Source of the DNA: SZUA-36 sp963749115
GTDB lineage: Bacteria > Pseudomonadota > Gammaproteobacteria > Xanthomonadales > SZUA-36
Assembly (NCBI GenBank): GCA_963749115.1
Contig: CAVVLP010000012.1
Coordinates: 1-64,000, forward strand
Reading direction: 5' to 3'
DNA: 64,000 nt
In this document: piece after piece, positions 9,821 through 19,576 of the stretch
Numbering within the stretch: position 1 is the stretch's first letter
Layout of the letters: each line of letters starts with the position of its first letter
Translations under genes and position numbers: made by a program
The notes under the pieces: generated by a model
Databases searched by the model: none
The model's input: the letters and a program-made list of their open reading frames with translations, nothing else
What the model was told of the DNA's origin: nothing

Positions 9821-9846
9821 GGGGTCAGGGTTTTTACTCTGACCCC
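9821..9846 (+). terminator. Hairpin after the VPS10-like gene
   Basis: GGGGTCAG (9821-9828) pairs with CTGACCCC (9839-9846) across a T-rich loop, nine bases after the restored stop codon. It shares the GGGTCAG word with the larger palindrome at 33844-33919, so it may be a REP-like sequence used as a terminator. Confidence 0.5.
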
Positions 9847-10308
9847 AATTTTCACTCTAGTCCCAATAGCCGGACTGGTATGCACGTCACTCTTGATCAG
9901 TCGGGAAGCCAAGGCTATACGGTACCTTACTTCAAGGACACGTGCTCGACAGCCCAGGCTCCATGTGGCGGCTCTCGGTCTCGACTCCTGTCTCGTAAGG
10001 TCCTGAGGTAAGGTACCGCACATCCTCGGCTTTGTGCGAGATCATGGGCCGGTGGTTTCTGATGATTGCACTACGGTCAGGCCGAAGCTGGGGTGGTGGT
10101 ATTGCCTTCCAGGACCGTACGAGGCAGGAAGCCGAGTATCGAGCGCCAGAGGGATCTGACTAGCGAGTCATGGAAGGCAATACCGCCACCGCAGCGCCCC
10201 TCCACCTTGCAGATCCGAGAAACTGCAAAACTCAGGAACTATTAAGAAACAGAACTGGACCATGAACCACAAGGGACAACAACGTGCTGCCCCCCTCTAT
10301 ATCACTCG
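9847..10308. other. Gene-free stretch with palindromes and structured element A
   Basis: No coding frame is supported. A palindromic pair GGTACCTTAC (about 9920) and GTAAGGTACC-like sequence (about 10005-10016) brackets roughly 80 bases. The structured element at 10085-10213 follows. Confidence 0.5.
10085..10213 (+). ncRNA. Structured element A: long stem with conserved flanks
   Basis: CTGGGGTGGTGGTATTGCC (10088 on) to 10110 pairs with 10172-10194 over 23 positions with one G-G mismatch and one G-T wobble. The apical part is about 60 bases and begins AGGACCGT. Downstream, CAGCGCCCC and CCACCTTGCAGAT follow the stem. Element B at 60708-60833 has the same flanks, the same mismatch position and the same AGGACCGT/GCGAGTC words, but different stem sequence. 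It may be a transcribed structure, an intergenic hairpin repeat or a non-autonomous element. Strand is given by analogy only. Confidence 0.5.
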
Positions 10309-12482
10309 TCAGGCCGGTTGAATCGGTAATGAACGGTAACGTCTGCCACTGGCAGCGAATATGGCATTGACCAAGGCAGGTGCCAGTGTTGGCACACCCG
10401 GCTCACCTAAGCCGGTGGGCTTGGTTTCCTGGTTGATAAAGGCGACGTTGATCTCTTTCGGCGTACCGCTGTTGCGCAGCACCGGGTAGTCGTGAAAGTT
10501 TGAATTGACCACCGCGCCGTTTTCGAAACTGATCTCGGTGTTCAATGCCAGGCCTGTTCCCATGATCACCGCCCCTTCCATTTGCGCGGTGGCGATATCC
10601 GGGTTCAAAACCAGCCCGCAGTCCACCGCGCAGTCGACCCGGTGGACAGTAATGTCATCGCCGTTTACCTCGACGTGAACGGCCATGGCAACATAGCTAT
10701 GAAAACTGTGATGGACCGCAATACCCAGACCGTGATTCGCAGGTAGTTTTTTACCCCAGCCGGCCATTTCCGCCGCCTTATCCAGAACACCACGGCAACG
10801 TTTTGCCTGTTCCTGCTGTTCTGGATCCTTATTGTTATCATAGATGTTACGTAAAAACTGTACCGTATCTACACCGGCTGCATGAGCCAGTTCATCGGTG
10901 AAAACATTGATTGCGAAGCCGTAAAAAATGGCGTACACGGCCCGGTACCAGCCGATACGTGTGTGTGCTTTTGCCATGCCGGATTCAACCCGCATGTTTT
11001 CGATACCATAAGGGTGTTTGGATACGGCATCGAGATCACCAGCGGTGGGTTGAACCACGGCTGGATTGAATGTGGATCCGATCGCGGGAAAAGCAGCGCG
11101 ATGCATCCAGCCGGTTACCTTGCCATCGGCATCGACCGATGCCTCGATATGCTGAGCGCTGCAAGAGTGGTAATAACCGGTTTGGGTATCCTCCTCTCGT
11201 GACCAGGTTAATTGAACAGGGGCGCCAACTGCTTTCGAACAGGCGGCAGCTTCCTGCACGTAGTCGCATTTAAACTTGCGGCCAAATGCACCACCGGATG
11301 CCATGACATGAACGGTGATGTCCTCCGGTTTGCGCTCAAGGTAAGCTCCGATCGTGCCCTGGATTCCAGCCGGGTCCTGGGTCGAGGCCCAGATTTCGCA
11401 TTTGTCATCCTGAACCCAAACCAGGCTCGCCATTGGCTCCATGGGAGAGTGTGAAAGATGTCCACCGACATAGGTTCCCTTATGCCTGACAGCGGCTTCT
11501 TCGAAAGCCTGGTCAAGTGAACCTTTCTCGAATTCCTTTTTGGCCGGTGCTTCAACATTCTTAACGAGTTGTTTCTTGTATTCCGTGGTGTTGTAAGACC
11601 CGTTCTCGCCCGCTTCAAACTCGATTTTGAGTTTTGCCAGGGCCTGTTGCGCCGTCCAGGTATTATCCGCAACTACCGCAACGCCACCCACTGACCCGTA
11701 GGCATTTTCAAAACGTGGAATCAGCACCACATCCACAACACCCGGCATTGCCATCGCCGCTTCTTTATCGAACGACTTTACCGTTCCACCCAACACAGGC
11801 ACATGCGAAATAGCGGCGTACTTCAAACCGGGAACCTTCGTATCCGCTCCATAGACACGTGCACCGACCACCATATCGCCCTGGTCATGACGTTGCAGTG
11901 GTTTTCCGATGTAACGAAATTGGTCCCTGGTCTTTAAAACAGGTTCCCCGGGCTCGGGTATTTCACTGGCAAGCCCAACGAGTTCACCATAGGGAAGACT
12001 GCGGTCATCTACATGGTTATAGACCACGTGTGTTTTTGCGTAACACTTATCCACTGGCAGATTCCAGCTCTGCGCTGCAGCAGCTACCAGCATTTCCTTA
12101 CCCGCTGCGCCTGCTTTGCGCATCGGCTCCAGCATCTGGTTGATGCTGTTCGAACCACCGGTCGCCTGCGGGCCGTACTTCTTGTTGGCATCGCCCTGCA
12201 AGACCTTGACGCGTGTCCAGTCGGCTTCCAGTTCATCTGCAACGGCTGCCGGCAGGGCGGTACTGATACCCTGCCCCATTTCACAGCGTCCACACCAGAT
12301 CGTGGTATCGCCATTTTCAGCAATGTAGACGAAAGCATTGGGTTGAAAATCTGCACTGTGACGAAGCCCCAGTAGACTCACCGGCAGGGAGACACCGATA
12401 ATCAGACCGCCTGCGGAAAGCCCGAGGCTTTCAGGAAATCCCGACGACTGATGGCATTCAATTCTTTACTTGTTGCGCTCAT
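10309..12482 (-). CDS. Molybdopterin-binding large subunit of a xanthine-dehydrogenase-family hydroxylase (IorB-like), frameshift in Tat signal
   Basis: The long frame gives 690 residues of the aldehyde/xanthine oxidase C-terminal (molybdenum-binding) fold in the isoquinoline 1-oxidoreductase beta-like group. Visible motifs are CEMGQGISTALPAAVADEL near the start, SGGAFGRKFKCDYVQEAA in the middle and GLGEPGVPTLAPALVNAIF near the end, which holds the likely catalytic Glu. Upstream, from ATG 12482, another frame encodes a twin-arginine signal (AISRRDFLKASG). Restoring one base at about 12420 fuses the two into a Tat-exported protein of about 725 residues. It would work with the adjacent [2Fe-2S] subunit, whose stop is one base away. 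The substrate is unknown. Confidence 0.85.
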
Positions 12483-12483
12483 C

Positions 12484-12948
12484 TCAGGCTCCCTTCATTT
12501 GCTTGGCAGCATCGGCAACGGCCTTATTGATCCGTTTATAGGTGCCACAACGACAGATATTATCCTCAAGTGCCGTGGTGATCTCTTCCGCGCTCGGATC
12601 AGGGTTCTTTGCCAGCAACTCCGCAGCCGTCATGATCTGGCCGGGCTGGCAGTAGCCGCATTGCGAAACATTATTGCTGAGCCAGGCAATCTGCAGGGGA
12701 TGGCTGCCATCCTCTGACAAGCCTTCAATGGTGGTGACTTTTTTACCCGCCGAGGCCTTGACCGTCATCAGGCAGGAACGCATCGCTTGACCATCGACAT
12801 GCACCGTGCAACTGCCGCACAGGCCTATTCCGCAGCCGTATTTTGTACCGGTGAGTTCCAGCGTATCGCGCAGGAACCAAAGCAGCGGCATGTTGCCGTC
12901 GACATCGGTTTTATGAACCTGTCCGTTAATGGTTATCGTGTAACTCAT
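12484..12948 (-). CDS. [2Fe-2S] small subunit of the molybdenum hydroxylase (IorA-like)
   Basis: 154 residues with all eight cysteines for two [2Fe-2S] clusters: C39, C44, C47 and C59 for the plant-type ferredoxin domain, and C97, C100, C132 and C134 for the helical domain (CGYCQPGQI, NICRCGTY). It carries electrons from the molybdenum centre. It lacks a signal peptide, as usual for partners that are co-exported by a Tat-tagged large subunit. The operon order is small then large subunit; no FAD subunit or molybdenum-cofactor insertion gene follows in the window. Confidence 0.9.
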   Translation of the reverse strand: MSYTITINGQVHKTDVDGNMPLLWFLRDTLELTGTKYGCGIGLCGSCTVHVDGQAMRSCLMTVKASAGKKVTTIEGLSEDGSHPLQIAWLSNNVSQCGYCQPGQIMTAAELLAKNPDPSAEEITTALEDNICRCGTYKRINKAVADAAKQMKGA

Positions 12949-13147
12949 GAATTATTCCCGTAATGATGGTTGGCTTATACCTGAGTATAGTCGAATTATA
13001 TGGAGATTAGAGTATTCAAATTGAGCCTTTTCTCTGACTCCATTTGTCCCTCCTTCATTAATTACTATCAAAACTTTACACGATTTGATATAAGGAATTT
13101 GGCACCTCCGAATTTCTCTTTATTGCAGAACTGGTGAAATTTTCCGC

Positions 13148-14767
13148 ATGAGCAAACTCAAACCAAGCACCATCCGTATTGGCCGCCGATACCGTGCGAA
13201 CCGTCTGGACGGGTCCTATGATGCTGTCATCATCGGCTCCGGGATCGGTGGCCTTACCACCGCAGCCCTGCTGAGTGATCTCGGCTGGAAGGTCTGCGTG
13301 CTTGAACAGCACTATACCGCCGGTGGTTACACACATTCCTATGACCGTAACGGTTATGAATGGGATGTTGGCGTGCACTATATCGGTGATGTCGGTGCAA
13401 AAACACGTACCCGGATGATGTTTGATTACTTGTCTGGCGGTAAGCTCAAGTGGGCGCCGATGGATAATGAATATGATCGTTTTTATGTCGGCGACAAGAC
13501 ATTTTGCGCAAAAGCTGGCAAGCAGCAGTTTCGTGACAACCTAATCAAACAGTTTCCCGCCGAAGAAAAGGCGATAGACCGGTACATGGACCTGTTGGGC
13601 CAGGTGGGTAAGGGATTAACTGCCTACAGCATGAAAAAATTGCTCAAACCATGGCAACGTGTTGTTGCCTGGCCATACCTTAAATTGAAAATACCATCCT
13701 TGCTTTTCCGTAACACCTACGAGGTATTGAGTGAACTGACAAACGACCAGGACCTCATCGCCGTGATATGCGGTCAATGGGGTGACATGGGTCTGCCGCC
13801 TAAACGATCCGCCTTCATGGTGCATGCCATGATTGCACGTCACTATCTGTATGGTGGCTTCTACCCCATCGGTGGTAGCTGGAATATCGCCGAAACAATT
13901 ATTCCAAAGATTCAAAAAAGCGGTGGTGAGGTATTTACCTACGCCCTGGTTAAACAGATTTTGTTACAGGGCCAGCAAGTCAGCGGTGTTGAAATGGCCG
14001 ATGGCCATCACATCAAGTGTGACTGTGTCATCTCATCAGCGGGTATAGACAACACCTTTAACCGTCTACTTCCCTCAGAGGCTGTAAACAATGCGGGTTA
14101 TGATCCCCTGCTAAAGCGGGTCCAGCCCAGCATGGCGCACCTGGGTGTATATATCGGTCTGAAGGAAACCGCCGAACAGCTTGGTTTGCCAAAAACCAAC
14201 TTCTGGATTTACCCCGGCAATGACTCCGATGCCGCAGTCGATGGCTTTATGAATGATCCTGAAGCGCCCTTCCCTGTCGTTTATATTTCATTTCCATCAG
14301 CCAAAGACCCGGATTATGAACGTCGTCACCCCGGAACCGCGACCATCGAAATAGTTGCACCGGCACCATTGGAGTGGTTCAAAAAATGGCAGGGTACGAT
14401 CTGGGGCAAACGCGGTGATGACTACGAGGCATTCAAGGCTGAGCTTGGCGAACGCCTGATGCAGTACCTCTATGAAAAACTGCCGCAACTGGAGGGCAAG
14501 GTTGATTACTACGAGGTATCAACACCGCTTTCTACCGAGTACTTCTGTGCTTACCAGTATGGTGAACTTTACGGTCTGGATCACGATCCGGTTCGACTCC
14601 AGCAAACCTGGCTGGGGCCACGTACGCGTTTCAAGGGTCTGTGGTTGACGGGGCAGGATGTACTGACCTGTGGTGTTACCGGCGCGATGATGGCCGGTCT
14701 GCTGACGACTTCGGCCATTATTGGTATGCGAAAAGCCGCTAGCTTGTTAAAACGTATATTCAGCTAA
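13148..14767 (+). CDS. FAD-dependent oxidoreductase of the retinol saturase / CrtI family
   Basis: 539 residues. A dinucleotide-binding motif, VIIGSGIGGLTTAALL, lies near residues 28-43 and is followed by LEQHYTAGGYTHSY, typical of phytoene desaturase and all-trans-retinol 13,14-reductase relatives. The C-terminal FAD-contact segment GLWLTGQDVLTCGVTGAMMAG is present. It probably acts on an isoprenoid or another unsaturated hydrophobic substrate; the actual one is not readable. No clear ribosome-binding site precedes ATG 13148. It converges on hemH with only nine bases between stops. Confidence 0.8.
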   Translation: MSKLKPSTIRIGRRYRANRLDGSYDAVIIGSGIGGLTTAALLSDLGWKVCVLEQHYTAGGYTHSYDRNGYEWDVGVHYIGDVGAKTRTRMMFDYLSGGKLKWAPMDNEYDRFYVGDKTFCAKAGKQQFRDNLIKQFPAEEKAIDRYMDLLGQVGKGLTAYSMKKLLKPWQRVVAWPYLKLKIPSLLFRNTYEVLSELTNDQDLIAVICGQWGDMGLPPKRSAFMVHAMIARHYLYGGFYPIGGSWNIAETIIPKIQKSGGEVFTYALVKQILLQGQQVSGVEMADGHHIKCDCVISSAGIDNTFNRLLPSEAVNNAGYDPLLKRVQPSMAHLGVYIGLKETAEQLGLPKTNFWIYPGNDSDAAVDGFMNDPEAPFPVVYISFPSAKDPDYERRHPGTATIEIVAPAPLEWFKKWQGTIWGKRGDDYEAFKAELGERLMQYLYEKLPQLEGKVDYYEVSTPLSTEYFCAYQYGELYGLDHDPVRLQQTWLGPRTRFKGLWLTGQDVLTCGVTGAMMAGLLTTSAIIGMRKAASLLKRIFS

Positions 14768-14776
14768 AAACCGAAA

Positions 14777-15802
14777 TTACGACGGGTACTCTTCACACCA
14801 ACGCGAAATGACCGACACCCATTGTTCATGATCATTCAGACAGGGGATCAATGTCAGCGATTCACCACCGGCCTGCTTGAATTCTTCTGCACCCTGCAAG
14901 GCGATTTCTTCCAGGGTCTCCAAACAATCGGTAACAAAGGCCGGGCACATGACCAGCAGGTTTTTAACACCCTTTTGAGCAAGCTTTTCCAGTGTATCCA
15001 CGGTACTGGGCTCCAGCCATTTCGCCCTGCCCAGTCGGGATTGAAAAGCAACCGAGTACTGATCGGGTTTAAGACCAGCCTTTTCCACAAAACGCTCAGT
15101 GGTGCGCAGCACCTGGTGGCGGTAGCAGGTGGCGTGAGCGGGCGATGCCACCTGGCAGCAGTCATCTCTTTTAAGACAATGGCTACCGGTGGGATCGGCC
15201 TTGGTCAGATGTAGTTCCGGCAAGCCATGATAGCTGAACAGGATATGGTCAAAACCACCGTCTGCATTCAGCCACGGAGCAGTGCTGGCAACCAGTGCAT
15301 CGATATAGTCCGGCTCCTCGTAAAACGGTTGAAGGACAACCAGCTTTACCTCCAGCTTATTGCGGGCGATGATGCTTTTGGCTTCTTCAATCGTGGTCTT
15401 TATCGTGCTGTCAGCGTAGTGAGGGTATAGCGGCACCAGAAGAATTTCCTTAATTCCATCCCGTTTTGCCAGTTCGAGCAATTGGGATTCGATGGAGGGA
15501 CTGCCATAACGCATGGCCATGGCCACCGGCACATCGGTATTCTTTTTAACCGCTTCCAGCAACCGCTGTGACAATACCACCAGCGGAGAACCTTCTTCCC
15601 ACCATATGCTTTTATAAGCATGCGCTGAAGCCTTGGGACGTGAAGGCAACACAAACAAACTTACGATCAATCGCCTTAGTATCCAGGGCAACTGGATAAC
15701 ATAGGGATCCATCAGAAACTGGTTAAGGTACTTGCGGACATCCGACACATCGGTGCTGTCCGGTGAACCCAGGTTGGTTAAAAGTACCGCTCTATTTCCC
15801 AT
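14777..15802 (-). CDS. hemH: Ferrochelatase
   Basis: 341 residues, normal for bacterial ferrochelatase, which inserts Fe2+ into protoporphyrin IX in the last step of haem synthesis. The N-terminus (AVLLTNLGSPDSTDVSDVRKYL), the catalytic-His segment LFSYHGLPELHL and the C-terminal CPAFVTDCLETLEEIA with its conserved Glu are all present. A Cys-rich insertion (HCLKRDDCCQVASPAHATC) is of the kind common in proteobacterial forms. It stands alone on the minus strand. Confidence 0.95.
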   Translation of the reverse strand: MGNRAVLLTNLGSPDSTDVSDVRKYLNQFLMDPYVIQLPWILRRLIVSLFVLPSRPKASAHAYKSIWWEEGSPLVVLSQRLLEAVKKNTDVPVAMAMRYGSPSIESQLLELAKRDGIKEILLVPLYPHYADSTIKTTIEEAKSIIARNKLEVKLVVLQPFYEEPDYIDALVASTAPWLNADGGFDHILFSYHGLPELHLTKADPTGSHCLKRDDCCQVASPAHATCYRHQVLRTTERFVEKAGLKPDQYSVAFQSRLGRAKWLEPSTVDTLEKLAQKGVKNLLVMCPAFVTDCLETLEEIALQGAEEFKQAGGESLTLIPCLNDHEQWVSVISRWCEEYPS

Positions 15803-15922
15803 CAGTGTTTTGTTTTCCCGTACCTGGTTGTCGTCAATGTATTGTTGGCAGGATCATACCGGAATCTGTTCCCGCGTAAAGTGGATGTAGTTGTATGCAC
15901 ACAATGGCTTTGACATTCACCA

Positions 15923-16237
15923 TCAGGAAACCACCTTGAGACCGATAATTCCGGCGATAATCAAAAACAGGCAAATAATCCTCAGAACCTCACGCGACTC
16001 GCCGAACAGGACCATACCAAGGATTGCCACCCCAACCGCACCGATACCTGTCCACACCACGTAGGCCGTTCCGACCGGAATGGTTTTCATTGCCAGCGCC
16101 AGCAACCAGATGCTTAATCCCATTGCCAAGGCTGTCAGTAGCGAAGGAAGAGGTTTGCTAAAGCCATCAGAATATTTGAGCCCGATAGCCCAGCCAATTT
16201 CAAACAGACCGGCAACAGCTAAATAGGCCCAGGCCAT
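15923..16237 (-). CDS. sugE: Small multidrug resistance family guanidinium exporter, SugE/Gdx-like
   Basis: From ATG 16237 the product has 104 residues, the SugE length; this start follows GGGGGAAAGAG. An upstream in-frame ATG at 16300 would add 21 polar residues and is unlikely. Four transmembrane helices are evident, with the essential Glu13 in LFEIGWAIGLK and the GTAYVVWTGIGAVG signature in helix 3. Gdx proteins export guanidinium in exchange for protons. I looked for a guanidine riboswitch upstream and did not find a convincing one. Confidence 0.85.
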   Translation of the reverse strand: MAWAYLAVAGLFEIGWAIGLKYSDGFSKPLPSLLTALAMGLSIWLLALAMKTIPVGTAYVVWTGIGAVGVAILGMVLFGESREVLRIICLFLIIAGIIGLKVVS

Positions 16238-16747
16238 TCTCTTTCCCCCATCGTAGTTCCAGACATCAGTTTGTTTCTTGTGAACACCGTCTTGCTCCAA
16301 AACTCACCAGGACACATGACCACCCTGTGAGAACACTTCATTGTAGTCACTCGGTGAATTATCTGAAAGTTCCAGGTTTCTGACCAATGCCGATTGTGTA
16401 TCGCCATTATTGTTTAATGATTCCAGAGCAGTTGGTTCAGCTGCCGCTACCCACCGGAGCTCAAATCTGTACGCTGCCGAAATCCTTAATTGGAAACCTT
16501 CTGCTCTTCAACCTTAAGCGGCAGTCCTGGAACCGTCTATTTCAATAAGACATTCCGTCACTAACGGCCACAAACGGTCGGTTAGGAGACCTACTTAATG
16601 CAATCTAAGAGCGATATTCAACTACGCTTGGTGTAATCACTGACATATATATTCCAGATGATAGTGTTGTCTTATATATCACTGCAATTGCCGAGGTTTA
16701 AAGTAAAATACTCTTAGCAAGGCCACAGTATAAGGAAATACAGAATC
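16238..16747. other. Intergenic region between sugE and the leucine-rich protein
   Basis: Divergent gap of about 510 bases. No gene is supported. An AAGGA site at 16732-16736 precedes the next start by 11 bases. Confidence 0.5.
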
Positions 16748-18316
16748 ATGAAACTTAGTGCTTCGGGAATTGTTCTCGCTTCATTGCTTGCAATCTTCGT
16801 TTTGCCTAAGCAGTCATGGGCTGTGGATTGCTTAGCCGAAAACCTTGAAATTACTCTTACAACTCAGGTTGAAGTCGATAACTTTCAGGCTACCTATGGA
16901 GGGGGGCGTGTTTGTGACAGGGTGACAGGTTACCTAACAGTCTTTGGTCTCGACATCACAAGCTTGGAGGGCTTGTCTGACATCACCAGAGTTGATGAAT
17001 CTTTGAGGTTTCATTACACATCTGCGATCAACCTCAATGCTTTGGCTAACCTCACTAGTGTGGGCCAGAGTCTACTTATCGATGAAAACGATGCTCTTAC
17101 CAGTATTTCAGGCCTGACAAACCTAAACAGTTTAGGGCGGACACTGCGTATTGCTCGTAACCCAAAACTGACCAATCTTAATGGTCTGGCCAACCTCAAT
17201 GAAGCACAACAAGTACTCTTGTACGACAATTCTGGTCTGACTGACATTGGTGGTCTGGCTAATCTCACCAGCTTGACCGGAGTCCTGAGCATTTACAAGA
17301 ATGTTGCTCTTACCAATCTCGATGGCCTTACCAACATCATCCGTGTGGGTGGGGATTTGGAAATTTCCAGCAACACGGAATTAGCTGACATTAGCGCATT
17401 GGCTAACCTTACCGATATCGGGGGATGGCTTTTAATTGACAGAAACAATCTCCTGACAAACATTGATGCACTTGTCAATGTCACCAGTGTTGGCCCGCTC
17501 ATACACATGTTTTCCAATCCCGCTATGACAAATATCGATGGGTTAGCCAGCCTGACTAATGTTGGGAGAGTGGCCATTAGTGACCATGCCGGTTTAGTCA
17601 ACATAGATGGCTTGGCCAACGTTACTAACGTAGAAATGTCTATTGATGTTTACGATAATCCGGCACTGACAAACATAGATGGTCTGGCCAACGTTTCCAG
17701 TGTGGGACAGTTAACGATAAGAGAGAATAGTAGTCTGATGGAATGCTCAGCGGTTGCTCCTTTGCTTGGATGGCCAGATGGGCCACCTAATGACAATGTT
17801 TATTTTGGAATTATTGTTGAAAATAATTCCTCGGGCTGTAACTCCGTTCAGGAAATACTTGATTCATATAGTGATAGCTTTCATATCAACGCAGGCTTTA
17901 ATGATGCTTGGTATAACCCTATCACCAGTGGTCAAGGTTTTTTCATCAGTGTATTTCCCGATCTTGGTGTGGTGTCACTGGCATGGTTTACATACGACAC
18001 CGAACGACCGCCAGATGATGCGCAAGCCAATCTTGGCGATGCTGGTCATCGTTGGTTAACGGCAATCGGACCAATAGATGGCAACCAGGTGTTAATGAAT
18101 ATTGAAATGACCTCTGGTGGTCTCTTTGATACTCCAACAGACATCCAACGCACCGATCCACCAGGTTCAGACGGTACGATCATACTGACTTTTACCGGTT
18201 GCAATTTAGGCACTGTTGAATACGACATTCCGAATATCAATGGGCGGGGAGTCGTACCGATTCAGCGCGTTGCTGGTGACAACATTGCGCTTTGCGAGGC
18301 GCTCAGCATGGACTAA
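16748..18316 (+). CDS. Secreted leucine-rich-repeat protein with GLND/WYNP C-terminal domain
   Basis: 522 residues. A signal peptide (…LPKQSWAVDC) is followed by about a dozen repeats of 22-25 residues of the form LTNIDGLANLTSVGG-L-I--N, like the receptor-L-domain type of leucine-rich solenoid. At about residues 379-520 a distinct domain (INAGFNDAWYNPITSGQGFF…) ends the protein. It matches the end of the NHL protein at 2243-3640 at roughly 80% identity over 140 residues, although the N-terminal parts are unrelated. The protein is probably exported; the repeats suggest binding or adhesion (inference). Confidence 0.75.
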   Translation: MKLSASGIVLASLLAIFVLPKQSWAVDCLAENLEITLTTQVEVDNFQATYGGGRVCDRVTGYLTVFGLDITSLEGLSDITRVDESLRFHYTSAINLNALANLTSVGQSLLIDENDALTSISGLTNLNSLGRTLRIARNPKLTNLNGLANLNEAQQVLLYDNSGLTDIGGLANLTSLTGVLSIYKNVALTNLDGLTNIIRVGGDLEISSNTELADISALANLTDIGGWLLIDRNNLLTNIDALVNVTSVGPLIHMFSNPAMTNIDGLASLTNVGRVAISDHAGLVNIDGLANVTNVEMSIDVYDNPALTNIDGLANVSSVGQLTIRENSSLMECSAVAPLLGWPDGPPNDNVYFGIIVENNSSGCNSVQEILDSYSDSFHINAGFNDAWYNPITSGQGFFISVFPDLGVVSLAWFTYDTERPPDDAQANLGDAGHRWLTAIGPIDGNQVLMNIEMTSGGLFDTPTDIQRTDPPGSDGTIILTFTGCNLGTVEYDIPNINGRGVVPIQRVAGDNIALCEALSMD

Positions 18317-18344
18317 GAGACATTGTGCCTTGGAATATCGGACA

Positions 18345-18446
18345 TCCGCTACTGGCCGAAAGTGCTTATACGCAATTGCTTGGGGTGACGGGCCGGTACT
18401 GGCAACAAAGCAGTTACTCAAAGAACGCAAAATTCAAAGATACCTT
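18345..18446 (+). repeat. Dispersed repeat of about 100 bp, copy 1
   Basis: Shares the frame 'CTGGCCGAAAGTGCTTATACGC … AGCAGTTACTCAA-AA-CG … ACCTT' with 24365-24466, about 60-65% identical by eye. Each copy adjoins a fragment of an IS91-type transposase gene. Confidence 0.5.
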
Positions 18447-18477
18447 TAGCAGGAGTCGGCCATGTATAGATACTCCG

Positions 18478-18675
18478 TTCCGCTTTCCGTGATACTGGAT
18501 ACAGCTGGCAGGTAGCTGTTTTCGACATCACGTTCCAGCAGCGTCAGGCGCTCAAGGTAACGGGCAATGCGTTGAGCGATGGTATGAGTCAGTTGTGTGA
18601 GTTCATCACTCGTCGGCGTCTACCCAGCGAAACTGCGCAAGGGATCTTTGGGCACCGTCGATGTAAACGTCATCC
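18478..18675 (-). pseudogene. IS91-type transposase fragment (central part)
   Basis: On the minus strand two frames join as a decayed piece of an IS91-family transposase. One reads AQRSLAQFRWVDADE. After a one-base slip comes SDELTQLTHTIAQRIARYL and LERDVENSYL. The DELT-x-L-x-HTIA-R-x-x-R-x-LER and LLERDxENSYL words are characteristic of this family. Both ends are truncated. A different piece of the same type of gene is at 24228-24347. Confidence 0.7.
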
Positions 18676-18726
18676 AGAAGTAGGCTCAACTAACGCGGAA
18701 TGTAAAACCTCAATTAAGGAATTTAA

Positions 18727-18933
18727 TCATCCGTCCTTAAACTTGAAAGATACACTAACTTTGGTGCGATAGGCCACTACCTCACCGTTTTCGATTTTCA
18801 GGTCCTGGGATGTCACCTCAGCAACTCTCAAGTCTTCCAGGCTTTGTGACGCTCTCTCCACGGCATTCTTAGCAGCCTCCTCCCATGAGTTTTCACTGGT
18901 TCCAACAATTTCAATCACTTTATAAATACTCAT
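18727..18933 (-). CDS. Dodecin family flavin-binding protein
   Basis: 68 residues, the dodecin length. The N-terminus MSIYKVIEIVGTSENSWEEAA matches the family's first strand and helix start, and DLRVAEVTSQD matches the second strand. The tail ends VSVSFKFKDG. Dodecins form hollow dodecamers that bind and buffer flavins. The key Trp (W17) is present. It starts at ATG 18933 after AGAGGATG. It is intact despite lying in a debris-rich region. Confidence 0.9.
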   Translation of the reverse strand: MSIYKVIEIVGTSENSWEEAAKNAVERASQSLEDLRVAEVTSQDLKIENGEVVAYRTKVSVSFKFKDG

Positions 18934-19255
18934 AAATCATCCTCTGAAATGTGAACTAACAATACAATTCGATAATGCGATTGAGTGTTTTATTAAAAAA
19001 CTAAGGATAATAAATTCAACACCCTTTCGTGTTTAAATCTACTCTCTGTTCACTCAAAGATCAATCGACAGATCCTTGTCTCTCCTGAAATTGCAACCTC
19101 AGCTCACTGTACGGCGTCAGAGCATATGGGACCACTTGAGCTATTTTCTAAGAGACATTTCTCTGGCTTTTATTCCATCAAAATTTGTTTCCCTGATCGT
19201 CGGCTATTGGCCGACTCCGGAAGTTCACATCACTGAAAACCACGCCTGGCGTAAG

Positions 19256-19316
19256 GCTGCTTAGCGTTCAGAAGCGGCACCTCGGCTCAGGTTGCGGTAT
19301 ATAGCGGGTTGCGGCC
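19256..19316 (+). repeat. Dispersed 61-bp repeat, copy 2, abutting the inverted repeat
   Basis: GCTGCTTAGCGTTCAGAA starts the unit and GCGGGTTGCGGCC ends it. It is nearly identical to 33517-33577 on the other strand and more distant from 3726-3786. It ends one base before the right arm of the large inverted repeat begins at 19318. The motif TTGGCCGACTCCGGAAG just upstream (19208) recurs at 35699. Confidence 0.75.
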
Positions 19317-19576
19317 AGAACCGGCCCTTGGTGCTTATTAAATTTGTAATGAATACGCGGCTGTCATCAAGCAGATCACCCACCAGCGAAACACAAGTTT
19401 ACGAACTCCCAACGCTTACAGGTTTCTGGCAATATAGCTTAAATGCTGCCTATACTCTTTCGAGAACGAAGTAGAGAGTACGATTGGTTTGATTGAGAGC
19501 CTAATGGGTTGATACCTAAAAATTTCGGGAAGGTTCTGGAGAGCTTGATATACAGTGTCAGAGGTACGTTTTCTTG

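Noticed and set aside
16238..16400. Possible guanidine riboswitch upstream of sugE
   Set aside because: Only a short CAAGACGG word resembles a class III motif; the partner segments and pseudoknot are missing.
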